The position numbers and the translations under genes are program-made. Under the pieces are notes generated by a model, which saw only the letters and a list, made by a program, of their open reading frames with translations, had not been told where the DNA came from and ran no database searches. Shown piece after piece: positions 36,270-45,090 of a DNA stretch of 64,000 nucleotides. Positions within the stretch are counted from its first letter, which is position 1; every line of letters starts with the position of its first letter. The stretch is from an uncultured Lachnospiraceae bacterium (GTDB lineage: Bacteria > Bacillota > Clostridia > Lachnospirales > Lachnospiraceae), in the NCBI GenBank assembly GCA_934294885.1, contig CAKRAK010000011.1, positions 24,682-88,681 on the forward strand, written 5' to 3'.

Positions 36270-37475
36270 TTAAAATGCTCTCGGTTCATCCCATACCTTT
36301 AATCTGGTTCCAATTCCATGAATCAATGCATAAGTATAACATTCATACGCCCATGCAACATCCTCAATGGGCATCCCCTCCATAGATACTAAAATGATTT
36401 CATCCTCAGATTCTCTTCCCGATTTTTTACCACGGACAATTTCTCCGATATGGGTCAGAGAATCTCTTGTAATCAATCCATCCTCTATCATATATACAAA
36501 GTCCTCACCCATGCATCCGGTATGTTTTCTTTCACCATTTTCATCATAGCCGACTTTATCTTCCTCTGCATAATTTTCATACATTCCATAATTATCTATG
36601 ACCTTTTTCAGATCCACAATACTCTTATAATCCATGTTGAAGGTGCTGGAGGAAATATATAAAAGTCCTGGTTTCATCCACTCCCGTTTCACCTCCGGCC
36701 ACTGTCCTGCCATACAGGATACTGCCTCACTTACAATATCCGCATCCCGGACAGCTTCCTCAACCGTTTCACACAGAATCACTTCTTTCACAGAAGGATA
36801 TTTTTCCAAAATATAATCCTTCATTGCCAAAGCCGTCTTTGAGGTAACGGAGCTTCCTTTTAATTTTATAATCTGGATATTCGGTCTGACTGTCATGATT
36901 GACATCAGACACGCCTTATTTACAACACCACATCCAAGTAACGTCAATACCTTAGGATTTTTTACAGCCAACAGCTTTGCAGCCACACCCGGCATTGCAC
37001 CTGTTCTCATGGAGCTTAATAAATTTCCCGACATATAAGCCAGTGGTTTTCCTGTCTCTACATCATTTAACATAACCATTAATATGGATCTTGGCAGACC
37101 CTTTTTCCGGTTATTGCCGTTAGAACCATACCATTTTTCTCCCGCCACATGAAATCTTCCTCCAAGATATGCCGGCATGGCTATAAACCGACGGTCTCTT
37201 GCATTGTTAATGGGAAAATTCTCAATCGGAGAATTTTTAGGAAAATACAACATCAGACCATGGGCATCATTGTATGGACCACCCATAATGAAATCTCCAT
37301 CCTCCAGCAATCCAATGGTTTCCTCCATGACATCAACACATCTGGATGCATTTAACACCCCTGCATCTACCATATCCTCCTCACTGAGATACAAAAAGCT
37401 AACCTCCGTATTTTCCGATTCAATATTACTTTTTCTGTCACCGGCTTCAAATGTTACATCTCTTTCCTCTGTCAT
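36270..37475 (-). CDS. Ornithine cyclodeaminase / mu-crystallin family protein (copy 1)
   Basis: A 401-residue NAD(P)-dependent enzyme family member. The Rossmann site VLTLLGCGVVNKACLM and the upstream AGEKWYGSNGNNRKKGLPRSILM, GKPLAYMSGNLLSSMRTGAMPG region are typical of the OCD fold. It is close to copy 2 (38814-39959) across its length. Some databases label this subgroup tyramine oxidase subunit B; the true reaction is unknown, perhaps imine reduction or deamination. The start at 37475 follows GGGAG; an upstream extension would be encoded by the terminator hairpin at 37490-37530. A MerR-type promoter lies at 37547-37577. Confidence 0.85.
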   Translation of the reverse strand: MTEERDVTFEAGDRKSNIESENTEVSFLYLSEEDMVDAGVLNASRCVDVMEETIGLLEDGDFIMGGPYNDAHGLMLYFPKNSPIENFPINNARDRRFIAMPAYLGGRFHVAGEKWYGSNGNNRKKGLPRSILMVMLNDVETGKPLAYMSGNLLSSMRTGAMPGVAAKLLAVKNPKVLTLLGCGVVNKACLMSIMTVRPNIQIIKLKGSSVTSKTALAMKDYILEKYPSVKEVILCETVEEAVRDADIVSEAVSCMAGQWPEVKREWMKPGLLYISSSTFNMDYKSIVDLKKVIDNYGMYENYAEEDKVGYDENGERKHTGCMGEDFVYMIEDGLITRDSLTHIGEIVRGKKSGRESEDEIILVSMEGMPIEDVAWAYECYTYALIHGIGTRLKVWDEPRAF

Positions 37476-37489
37476 ACTATCATCTCCCA

Positions 37490-37530
37490 TAAAAAAAGGG
37501 CAATGGCACCAATCCGGCACCTTTGCCCTT
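37490..37530 (-). terminator. Terminator-like hairpin between MerR-type promoter and OCD copy 1
   Basis: Minus strand: GGGCAAA-GGTGCC-GGATT-GGTGCC-AT-TGCCC (GGTGCC pairs with itself through two G-U pairs) then eight Ts, ending 14 bases before the ATG at 37475. It could end the upstream MFS transcript and/or attenuate the OCD-sda transcript. Confidence 0.7.
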
Positions 37531-37546
37531 ACTAATTATTTACTGT

Positions 37547-37577
37547 ATTATATACCATAGAATCATACCAGAGTCAA
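37547..37577 (-). promoter_or_regulatory. MerR-type promoter for OCD1-sdaAB-sdaAA
   Basis: Minus strand -35 TTGACT (37572-37577), 19-bp spacer, -10 TATAAT (37547-37552). The spacer holds the dyad CCATAGAAT-C-ATACCAGAG (37555-37573), shared with 43636-43654 and 53605-53623. Confidence 0.75.
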
Positions 37578-37582
37578 TGCAT

Positions 37583-38800
37583 TTATACCGTATTGGTTTC
37601 CTTTGGTTCTTCTTTCATCATGCACATAAAAAGCATTACCAAAACCGCCAATGCATTCACAAGGGTACCGGCCTTCATCAAACCGTAAAGACCAAACCTC
37701 TGATGAATCATACCACAGAATAAAGAAGCAATTCCCTCCCCCATTCCAACGGTAGCCACACTAATCAACGTGGTTGCTTTTACAAGATCTCTTTCCGGCA
37801 GCATATCCGTAACCAAATACATGCCTCCGGCGTAATAAAGACCAAATCCCAGCATTTCGCATGCCTGTGCCAAAATCACAATTCCGATATGATGGGAATA
37901 TGTGGGAATCAGATTTTTTAAGGTCATAAAAAAAGCACAGCATAGCATGAACCATTTCATAGGAATTTTCCTCCGAAATTTCAGAATCAGAAATGCCGAC
38001 GGAACCTCTGACATTGCCAATACAAATTCTCCAAGTCCATAATGGGTATTATTTCCACCAAGACCCTTGAATACATCAATCAGAAATACACTGCCCAGAT
38101 TATAGCCCATGAACATCATTGCAGAGCCGATTAAAAAAACAGTATAAACCTTATATTTCTTCAATATCTGCCATACCGAATCTCCTGTGGGAGATTCCTT
38201 CTTTTCCTTTTTTATCCGATGATTTTGATGAATCGACTGCCACGGCATCGTAAGGGCAACAACTCCCATGAGCAAGCAGATACCAATTGCAAACAACGGG
38301 AAATTACCAAGTCCCCTTTTATCACAATACACCCCTGCAAATATGCAAAGGAACGCCCAGGATACAGACCCTCCTGCGCGCCCTTTTGCAAAGTTAACAT
38401 CCTTTCCATGATTTACATACAACATGGAAAGAGAATCAATCAATGGGGAAAGGGTTGTAAATGTAATACCCAGTCCCATACAGATGAATAGCATCCACAA
38501 GAAATGATGCCCCACCTTCCATAAAAGAAACGAGAAAATTCCGGCACCAATCGCCAAAGCGGCTATAATGTTTTTTAATGGAAAACGGTATACATACCGG
38601 TCAGCAAATGCACCAATCCATATTTGAAAGATTAATCCGGTCAATAACCGGCTGCCGCTTAAAATTCCAATTTCAAATTCACTGAAACCTTTAAATTCCA
38701 AAATCTGCGTCATGTATGCGTAATGCACAACCGCAGCCCCCCAAAATAAAATCTGGAGGAAAAAATACCGCATATTCAGTATTTTGGTATTTAAATTCAT
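37583..38800 (-). CDS. MFS transporter
   Basis: A 405-residue protein with 12 predicted transmembrane helices and MFS loops (GSRLLTGLIFQIWIGAFADRYVYRFPLK; MLPERDLVKATTLIS). It resembles the LacY/nucleoside-H+ symporter-like MFS_1 branch. The second ATG (38800) is chosen because AAAGGGCGG is six bases upstream of it. It starts 13 bp after OCD copy 2 and is the last gene of the oxidase operon; it probably carries the substrate or product of that pathway. Confidence 0.88.
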   Translation of the reverse strand: MNLNTKILNMRYFFLQILFWGAAVVHYAYMTQILEFKGFSEFEIGILSGSRLLTGLIFQIWIGAFADRYVYRFPLKNIIAALAIGAGIFSFLLWKVGHHFLWMLFICMGLGITFTTLSPLIDSLSMLYVNHGKDVNFAKGRAGGSVSWAFLCIFAGVYCDKRGLGNFPLFAIGICLLMGVVALTMPWQSIHQNHRIKKEKKESPTGDSVWQILKKYKVYTVFLIGSAMMFMGYNLGSVFLIDVFKGLGGNNTHYGLGEFVLAMSEVPSAFLILKFRRKIPMKWFMLCCAFFMTLKNLIPTYSHHIGIVILAQACEMLGFGLYYAGGMYLVTDMLPERDLVKATTLISVATVGMGEGIASLFCGMIHQRFGLYGLMKAGTLVNALAVLVMLFMCMMKEEPKETNTV

Positions 38801-38813
38801 ACGCATCCGCCCT

Positions 38814-39959
38814 TTATGCCATAAATGGTTTATCCCATAGCTTTAACTTTGTTCCGATTCCTTCCTTTAATGCCTTCATATAACACTCATATCCCCAGCC
38901 TACATCAAGAATCGGCATACCACCTAAGCTGATCATGATTACCTCATCCTCTGAGCTTCTGCCCGGTTCAATTCCTCTTACAATTGCTCCAAGATGCTGA
39001 ACATCCTCCCGCTTAATTTCTCCGGCAATGATCATATTGGCATATTCCATACCCGGAACTCCTGTCGGAAGCTTATTGCCCTCATCATCATACTCCTGAT
39101 AAACATTAATATACTCTTCATACATTCCGAGGTTGTCCACAACCTTTGTAATATGATCCTTTGTGTAAGCATAATCCAATCCAATGGAACCGGATGATAT
39201 AATCAGACTTCCTTTTTTTATCCATGCCGGATCGATAACCGGCCAATTACGAGGTTTAACAGATACACCTTCACAAACAATATCCACATCAATAATCGCT
39301 TCCGATAATTCCTTGCAGATTGTAATCTCTTTTAACTGCGGATAATTTTCCTTTGCATATTTTGCCAGTTCTGCCGCTGTTTTGGAGGTTGGCGAGCTTC
39401 CCTTGATCTTTAATACCTCTATGGTAGGAATCTTTGACATAATTGCCATCAGAGAGGTTTTATTTACAACACCTGCACCTAACAGACTCAATACCCTTGC
39501 ATCTTTTTTAGCCAGATATTTTGCAGCAAGTCCCGGCATTGCCCCTGTCCGCATGGCACTTAACAAATTGGCTGACATATATGCCAGAGGCTGCCCTGTT
39601 TCTATATCATTTAAAGTTACCATCAAAATAGAACGAGGAAGACCTTTTTCACTGTTACGTCCGTTTGAACCGTACCATTTCTCTCCCGCCATATGGAAGC
39701 GTCCTCCAAGATACGCCGGCATCGCCATAAATCTACGGTCTCTGGAATCTTCCTTGGGAAATCCTACAATGTCCGATTGTTTCGGAAAAATCAACTGTAT
39801 TCCATGATCATTATGTGCCTTTCCACCCATCAGGTAATCACCGGCACTTAACAGGCTCATAACCTCTCCTACAGTCTCTACACAATGCCCTGCATCCAGA
39901 ACACCTGCCTTTAACATATCCTCTTCATTTAAAAATAAAAATTCTACTTTTGTATCCAT
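38814..39959 (-). CDS. Ornithine cyclodeaminase / mu-crystallin family protein (copy 2)
   Basis: A 381-residue paralogue of copy 1, with the same blocks: FLFLNEEDMLKAGVLDAGHC, RRFMAMPAYLGGRFHMAGEKWYGSNG broken over two lines of motif, AYMSANLLSAMRTGAMPGLAAKYL, and Rossmann VLSLLGAGVVNKTSLM. It sits 15 bp after the DadA-like flavoprotein gene, in the oxidase operon. In opine catabolism, oxidases and ornithine cyclodeaminases are paired; here the substrate is not known. GAAAGGGG precedes the ATG. Confidence 0.85.
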   Translation of the reverse strand: MDTKVEFLFLNEEDMLKAGVLDAGHCVETVGEVMSLLSAGDYLMGGKAHNDHGIQLIFPKQSDIVGFPKEDSRDRRFMAMPAYLGGRFHMAGEKWYGSNGRNSEKGLPRSILMVTLNDIETGQPLAYMSANLLSAMRTGAMPGLAAKYLAKKDARVLSLLGAGVVNKTSLMAIMSKIPTIEVLKIKGSSPTSKTAAELAKYAKENYPQLKEITICKELSEAIIDVDIVCEGVSVKPRNWPVIDPAWIKKGSLIISSGSIGLDYAYTKDHITKVVDNLGMYEEYINVYQEYDDEGNKLPTGVPGMEYANMIIAGEIKREDVQHLGAIVRGIEPGRSSEDEVIMISLGGMPILDVGWGYECYMKALKEGIGTKLKLWDKPFMA

Positions 39960-39974
39960 AGCAAAGACCCCTTT

Positions 39975-41114
39975 CTATCGAACTGTTTTAAATCTGTCAT
40001 AGCTTAATGCAGATATATCAACCACTGTTTTTTCACCTAACACCATCTGTGCCAGCATAAGTCCGACTGCGGGAGCTGTACCAAATCCGTGTCCGGTAAA
40101 TCCACAGGCTAATATCATACCCGGAACCTCAGAAACCTCACTGATTACCGGAACGCCATCGTGACACATATCAATCCATCCACCCCAGGTTCTTACAATT
40201 TTGGCATCAGCCAATAAAGGAATATAACCCATAATGGCACGACAACCGGCAGATACCGTTAGGGATGAGGTTCTCAAATCATCCATTGGCATGTCGATTC
40301 CATCCTCTAAACCACTGTCAGAGCCGAATACAAAAGAGCCATGCTGTGACTGATGTCCGTAAAAATCACCGTCTGCACAACCAAGCATGATATCAAACAT
40401 CTCCGGCTCCATCTCCGTAACCAATGCTTCTTCAAAATATTTCCACAAGGGTACGTCAACACCTACTGTTCTTGCAATATAACGGCTTTCATAGCCTGCA
40501 GCTACAATAACCTGCTCTGCCTCAAAAATCTCTCCGGTCTGTAAAATTACCCTCCGGATCTTTCCCTTGTATTTCTCAAGTCTTGCTACCTTTGCATCCG
40601 TGAAAAAACGAACACCCATCTCAACAGCCCGCTTATAATAAGCCAGTGTAGTAAGCATTGGATTCGCATGTCCGTCTGTAGGGCACCAGCTTGCACCGAT
40701 TACTTCATCAGAAAGATACGGACAGATTTCTTTAACGGTTTTTGCATCCACCACATTCATATCCAATCCAAGATTTCTGGACTTGGAAGCTAAATCCTCC
40801 AGCTTCTTTAAATGTGCCTCCGTCTTTCCCATACGAAGATTTCCCCTTTGGTAATACTCCACATCAACGCCTAATTCTTCGGAAAGTGTGGGCCACATAT
40901 TATTAACCGCATACATGGCATAGGGCAGCTCCCGCATATCTCGTCCGGACTGTCTGACACCTCCGCCATTTCTGGAAGATCCTCCATGCCCGATACTTTT
41001 ATCTGCCTCTAAAACAATTACATCGGTTACACCTTTTTTTGCCAGATAATATGCAGTTGCACAACCATTTACGCCACCGCCTATAATAATTACATCTGCT
41101 GTATTCTTACTCAT
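39975..41114 (-). CDS. FAD-dependent amino/imino acid dehydrogenase (DadA/glycine oxidase-like beta subunit)
   Basis: A 379-residue DAO-family flavoprotein. The FAD-binding VIIIGGGVNGCATAYYLAKKG is split here as VIIIGGGVNGCATAYYL; HGGSSRNGGGVRQSGRD and C-terminal GFTGHGFGTAPAVGLMLAQ follow. It resembles beta subunits of sarcosine oxidase, opine oxidase (OoxB) and HcnC, which oxidise secondary amines or glycine-type substrates. The ATG at 41114 overlaps the BFD-like gene by 8 bp, so the two are translationally coupled. It probably forms a complex with the three proteins encoded upstream. Confidence 0.88.
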   Translation of the reverse strand: MSKNTADVIIIGGGVNGCATAYYLAKKGVTDVIVLEADKSIGHGGSSRNGGGVRQSGRDMRELPYAMYAVNNMWPTLSEELGVDVEYYQRGNLRMGKTEAHLKKLEDLASKSRNLGLDMNVVDAKTVKEICPYLSDEVIGASWCPTDGHANPMLTTLAYYKRAVEMGVRFFTDAKVARLEKYKGKIRRVILQTGEIFEAEQVIVAAGYESRYIARTVGVDVPLWKYFEEALVTEMEPEMFDIMLGCADGDFYGHQSQHGSFVFGSDSGLEDGIDMPMDDLRTSSLTVSAGCRAIMGYIPLLADAKIVRTWGGWIDMCHDGVPVISEVSEVPGMILACGFTGHGFGTAPAVGLMLAQMVLGEKTVVDISALSYDRFKTVR

Positions 41115-41439
41115 GACCCTCACCTCCATCTTTTGCTAAAATTTTCATCTCCGTTGGTCTCATTGGAGCTCTTGATGTTGCCGGTTCAATCTCCAAAGGA
41201 GATACCTTTAACTCCCTTGCAACGATTCCCTTCACAAGCTTTCCACAGGTCTGTCCCTGACATAATCCCATACCGCATCGTAAGAATCTTCTGATTTCCT
41301 CAATGGTAAACATTCCTGAATGTACTGCCCTTCTGATTTCTCCCTTTGTAACCTCCTCACAACGGCAAATCAGCATATCATCATCTTTTGCTTCCACATA
41401 AGGTCCTATCTCCTTTAATTTCTCCTGAATATCAATCAT
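41107..41439 (-). CDS. BFD-like [2Fe-2S] protein, dehydrogenase small subunit
   Basis: A 110-residue protein with the BFD (bacterioferritin-associated ferredoxin) Cys pattern: ICRCEEVTKGEI and CGMGLCQGQTCG. In multi-subunit amine dehydrogenases such a domain carries a [2Fe-2S] cluster between flavins. It overlaps the next gene by 8 bp and starts 12 bp after the 524-residue oxidoreductase gene. AGGAGGG precedes the ATG. Confidence 0.85.
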   Translation of the reverse strand: MIDIQEKLKEIGPYVEAKDDDMLICRCEEVTKGEIRRAVHSGMFTIEEIRRFLRCGMGLCQGQTCGKLVKGIVARELKVSPLEIEPATSRAPMRPTEMKILAKDGGEGHE

Positions 41440-41451
41440 GAAAATCCCTCC

Positions 41452-43026
41452 TTACTCTGCCTTAAAAAACCTTGCCTTCATAACCATGTCCGCAGGCACC
41501 TTCATTGTCAGCAGATTTGTATGGTCAAATGCCTTGGAGCTTCTTATGTTAAGAACCTCTGCCTTACATACCGGCTTACCATCTCTTCCCAACGCAATGC
41601 CCGTTGCTCCAATTTCCGGTAATGGTAAAAACTCATATGGCAGGGTAACGGTTCCAAATCCATCCCCGATATCATCTTCAACCAAAAAGATTGCCTGACC
41701 GGAACAGGATGCCACACACATTCCGCAACCAATGCACTTTACGTCCCCCTTTACAACCGGCAGGGAAGTAATATTTTTTCCGATGCTGATACATCCCTTT
41801 GGACACGCATCCTGACATGGATTACATGGAATATTTTGTGTACACTCAATTACCGGATGAATTCCCTTTGTCTTCGTCACACCCGGATATCGCTCTATTT
41901 CATCATCTGCAACATATCCCTTTTCCAACAGACTCATGGAAGTATCTATTCCTTCCTCCGTTTTTGTCACAAGCTTTCCTCGGTTTTCCGGAGCAAACAT
42001 ACCTTTTCGCAGGCTATCCAGTGCCTTTTCCAGTTCCGTAATCCGCTCCTTTAATGCATCCTCTTCCAGATAACCCAGATAATTGGCAATCACCGCTCCT
42101 GAGATTCTTCCTTCAATCATTGCCGAACTTGCCTCCTCAATTCCGGCAACATCACCGGCTGCATAGATGCCGGGAATAGAGGTTGCACCCAGTGCGTCAC
42201 ATTCCGGAATATAACCTCCCGGCGTGTCCTTCATCTTACAGCCCGCCTGCTTTAACAGCTGTGACATTGGAGATAATCCAACCGCTACACAAACTGTATC
42301 CACATCAAAGGTTTTCTCGGTTCCCGGTATAAACTGAAATTTATCATCAACTGACGCTATCGTTACACTTTCCACTGCATTGGTACCCTTTACCTCAACA
42401 ATGGTATGGGATAAATAAAACGGAACCCCGCACCTTGCAATCTTGGCGGCATGTACACCGTATCCACCAATTCTCGGAGCGGCATCCACAAGGGCTACCA
42501 CCTCACAGCCTGCCTGCATCAGCTGATAACTGACAACCAGACCTACATTACCGGAGCCTAACATCAGCACCCGTTTTCCCGGCATAATATGATGGAGATT
42601 CATCATGGTCTGTGCTGCTCCCGCTCCGATTACTCCCGGCGTTGTCCAGCCTTTAAATGTAACCATATTCTCACTGGCACCGGTTGCAACCAATATACTG
42701 TCACCCTTAAAATGCTTGATTTCCTCTCCAATCCTGACAGTGACTTCTTTCTCTCCGTAAAGTCCCACAACCGTTGCATTTAATACAACCTCTACACCAT
42801 TTTCAGCCGCTTCCTTTAACAATTCCTCTCCGATGTTAAAGCCTCTTATTTTCGCCTTATGCTCCTTAGAACCAAAAAACTTATGTATCTGTTTAAATAA
42901 CTGACCACCCGGTTTTGCATTTTCGTCAAATACAATTGGTTTCAACCCATTTTTTGCTGCCTCTATTGCTGCACTTAAACCGGCAGGACCGGCTCCAACT
43001 ACAATCAAATCATATCTCTTTGCCAT
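41452..43026 (-). CDS. FAD/NAD(P) oxidoreductase with ferredoxin domain (alpha subunit)
   Basis: A 524-residue protein. An FAD site LIVVGAGPAGLSAAIEAAKNG is present near the N-terminus (VVGAGPAGLSAAIEA). An NAD(P) site is near 157 (VLMLGSGNVGLVVSYQL) and a second FAD motif (GIYAAGDVAG) near 290. The C-terminal third has two 4Fe-4S motifs (CNPCQDACPKGC and CIGCGMCVASCSG). It resembles HcnB/OoxA/SoxA-type alpha subunits but with an added ferredoxin module, fitting an anaerobe that sends electrons to ferredoxin or NAD rather than oxygen. AGGAGG precedes the ATG. Confidence 0.88.
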   Translation of the reverse strand: MAKRYDLIVVGAGPAGLSAAIEAAKNGLKPIVFDENAKPGGQLFKQIHKFFGSKEHKAKIRGFNIGEELLKEAAENGVEVVLNATVVGLYGEKEVTVRIGEEIKHFKGDSILVATGASENMVTFKGWTTPGVIGAGAAQTMMNLHHIMPGKRVLMLGSGNVGLVVSYQLMQAGCEVVALVDAAPRIGGYGVHAAKIARCGVPFYLSHTIVEVKGTNAVESVTIASVDDKFQFIPGTEKTFDVDTVCVAVGLSPMSQLLKQAGCKMKDTPGGYIPECDALGATSIPGIYAAGDVAGIEEASSAMIEGRISGAVIANYLGYLEEDALKERITELEKALDSLRKGMFAPENRGKLVTKTEEGIDTSMSLLEKGYVADDEIERYPGVTKTKGIHPVIECTQNIPCNPCQDACPKGCISIGKNITSLPVVKGDVKCIGCGMCVASCSGQAIFLVEDDIGDGFGTVTLPYEFLPLPEIGATGIALGRDGKPVCKAEVLNIRSSKAFDHTNLLTMKVPADMVMKARFFKAE

Positions 43027-43028
43027 AA

Positions 43029-43346
43029 CTACTCCTCCTTCCGATCAGAAGCACCATATTGTGTATTTACAATCATGCCTTCCCTTAATGGTGTAATACA
43101 GGTTCTCACATTCGGTTTTCCATCCACAACCATTACACAGTCGGTACATCGTCCAATGGCACAAAATACACCTCGGGGCTCATGACGTTTTTTTGTATAT
43201 CGATGGGTCATGACACCTGCCACCCGGAGAGCTGCGGAAATCGGCTCCCCTTCTATTCCCTGCAATATTTTTCCGTCATATGTAAAATTTACCAACCGAC
43301 CCTCAGGTGTATCTCCGAGAATCGGATGCTTCTTTATTCTTTCCAT
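43029..43346 (-). CDS. [2Fe-2S] protein (HcnA / sarcosine oxidase alpha N-terminal-like)
   Basis: A 105-residue ferredoxin-like protein with FCAIGRCTDCVMVVDG and a later RTCITPL, the plant-type [2Fe-2S] Cys arrangement seen in HcnA and the N-terminus of SoxA. It begins the oxidase operon and ends two bases before the next gene. The E1-F repeat lies between it and the MerR-type promoter at 43628-43658. GGAGAG precedes the ATG. Confidence 0.87.
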   Translation of the reverse strand: MERIKKHPILGDTPEGRLVNFTYDGKILQGIEGEPISAALRVAGVMTHRYTKKRHEPRGVFCAIGRCTDCVMVVDGKPNVRTCITPLREGMIVNTQYGASDRKEE

Positions 43347-43381
43347 AACAAATCTCTCCTTCCTTTTACAAAATAGAACTT

Positions 43382-43596
43382 ATACATTTGCGAAACATTT
43401 TTCTTTTTAAAGTTTGTGACAATTTAATATATATAACGCAGGCACGCTCTCGCTTCATCCGCACACAGCGGTACTAAACTTGGGATGCGCTAACGCTTTC
43501 CCTCGTTAAGTACCGGCGTGCTACAAGAGCCTGCTTATATATATTATTAAATTGACACAACCTTTTGCAGGTTACTGAGCATTTCGCAATCACCTA
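43382..43596 (-). repeat. Repeat element E1-F in the oxidase operon leader
   Basis: E1 core in reverse, arms GACAATTTAATATATAT and complement, termini TTGCGAAAC and ATTTCGCAATCACCTA. It is flanked by an exact 14-bp direct repeat, ACAAAATAGAACTT, at 43368-43381 and 43597-43610, as expected for a target duplication. It lies inside the leader of the oxidase operon. Confidence 0.88.
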
Positions 43597-43627
43597 ACAA
43601 AATAGAACTTGTTTCGTTGATATAAAT

Positions 43628-43658
43628 ATGCTAAACTCTAGTATCATACCAGTGTCAA
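43628..43658 (-). promoter_or_regulatory. MerR-type promoter for the oxidase operon
   Basis: Minus strand -35 TTGACA (43653-43658), 19-bp spacer, -10 TAGCAT (43628-43633), with dyad CTCTAGTAT-C-ATACCAGTG (43636-43654). It lies between the divergent merR gene and the oxidase operon. Confidence 0.78.
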
Positions 43659-43700
43659 TACATTTTGACTTTAAAAAATTAAGTTTTCAGAGGTGAAAAT

Positions 43701-44522
43701 ATGACAAAAGATGAAACCTTTAAAATCGGCGAATTATCCAAATTTTTTAATATCGGTGTCGATTCCATCCGGTATTATGAAAAAGTTGGAATATTAAATC
43801 CCATCCGTAATGAAGAGAACAATTACCGTTTTTATACTATCGAAGATTTCCGTCGGGTTGCCTTAATCCGGGAAATGTTAGGCCTGGGATTTTCCACGGA
43901 AGAAATCAAATCCTTTGTAACAAACCGCAGCGTGGAAAAAACCAAACAGACATTACAGAAGGAATTGGATACCATAGATGAACAGATTAAGAATTTAGAA
44001 TACTGCAAAAAAAATCTGACCAACCGGCTCCATGGCATTAAATCCATGCTTGACCGGTATGATGAGACCGAACCCATCAAGGAACTCCGGTACCAGAAAC
44101 GTGGGGGTGTCATGGTAAAAGACTCCAACATTCCGGATAATCTTGTGGATTACTATCTTATAAAATATATGAATGAAACGAATAACTATATCGGAACCAT
44201 CGGTCTATGTGACTGTTATACCTTAGACCTTCCCGGCAGCAATCCGAATTCTTTGTATTACCGTACCAAGAATGTATTTTTTTACTCCGAGAAATTCACA
44301 AAAAAAGAGTGCAATTACTTTCTTCCGGAAGGACTTTATCTTTCCATCCTATACAAAGGTCCTCTGACCAAAACAAAGCAATTGCTCCCTTCTTTATATG
44401 ATTATGCCACCCAAAAAGGTTATGTCCCTGCGGGAGATCCTATTGAGTTTTGCTATATCGACGAATATGAAACGAATACCGAAGCAGAATACTTAATTGA
44501 AATCCAGCTGCCGGTTAAGTAA
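43701..44522 (+). CDS. MerR-family transcriptional activator with effector-binding domain
   Basis: A 273-residue regulator. The N-terminal winged helix (FKIGELSKFFNIGVDSIRYYEKVGIL) and coiled-coil linker are typical of MerR/BmrR. The C-terminal half (about 125-270) looks like a GyrI-type small-molecule domain. MerR proteins twist promoters with long 19-bp spacers; three such promoters with one shared dyad occur in this island. GAGGTG precedes the ATG. It is divergent from the oxidase operon and converges with flavin reductase with one base between stops. Confidence 0.92.
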   Translation: MTKDETFKIGELSKFFNIGVDSIRYYEKVGILNPIRNEENNYRFYTIEDFRRVALIREMLGLGFSTEEIKSFVTNRSVEKTKQTLQKELDTIDEQIKNLEYCKKNLTNRLHGIKSMLDRYDETEPIKELRYQKRGGVMVKDSNIPDNLVDYYLIKYMNETNNYIGTIGLCDCYTLDLPGSNPNSLYYRTKNVFFYSEKFTKKECNYFLPEGLYLSILYKGPLTKTKQLLPSLYDYATQKGYVPAGDPIEFCYIDEYETNTEAEYLIEIQLPVK

Positions 44523-44523
44523 C

Positions 44524-45090
44524 TTACATTAGCTGCTTACCATCTAAAAACGCATGCCCGATTTCATCCCCTAACCGATAGTACAGATTTCCGTCCGGAT
44601 CATAACTTGCAATATTAGCTCTGGAAATGTCAAGATGCCCATTTAACATTTCAATGGAATCATCCACCAAAACATCTGTGATTTCAGCAATGATACGCAA
44701 GGTTTGGTCAAATTGTCGGATTTCTTCCACACGACATTCCAATGTAATCGGACTTTCTTCAATTACCGGAGCATTAATATGCTCCGATTTGTTTATATGT
44801 AATCCCGATTTTTTAACCTTATCCGGTTCTTCATGTCCGGAGACCATTCCGACATAATCGGCCGCAGTTATAATATTCTCTGTAGCCAGGCCCACGGTAA
44901 ATTCCTGCATATTTTTAATATTATCCGATGTTTTATGTCTTACACCAATATTTATCTGTAGGCGGTTTGAATTTACAATTCCCCCATACGCCACATTCAT
45001 AATATCCGGAACGTCATTCTTATCATATGTTCCCACTAACAGAACCGGTTGTGGAAAAATAAACGGTTTTGCACCTATATAACTTTTCAT
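44524..45090 (-). CDS. Flavin reductase (NADH:FMN oxidoreductase-like)
   Basis: A 188-residue member of the flavin reductase (FMN-binding split barrel) family: MKSYIGAKPFIFPQPVLLVG, ADYVGMVSGHEEPDK. Such proteins reduce FMN with NAD(P)H or bind FMN as electron carriers in anaerobes. It overlaps the amidohydrolase gene by 4 bp (ATGA), so it is translationally coupled and the last gene of the importer operon. Confidence 0.88.
   Translation of the reverse strand: MKSYIGAKPFIFPQPVLLVGTYDKNDVPDIMNVAYGGIVNSNRLQINIGVRHKTSDNIKNMQEFTVGLATENIITAADYVGMVSGHEEPDKVKKSGLHINKSEHINAPVIEESPITLECRVEEIRQFDQTLRIIAEITDVLVDDSIEMLNGHLDISRANIASYDPDGNLYYRLGDEIGHAFLDGKQLM

Noticed and set aside
13051..43596. E1 copies as CRISPR repeats, tRNAs or a group II intron
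   Set aside because: Copies are far apart, lack spacers, show no tRNA cloverleaf or anticodon, and have no intron domain V or reverse transcriptase.
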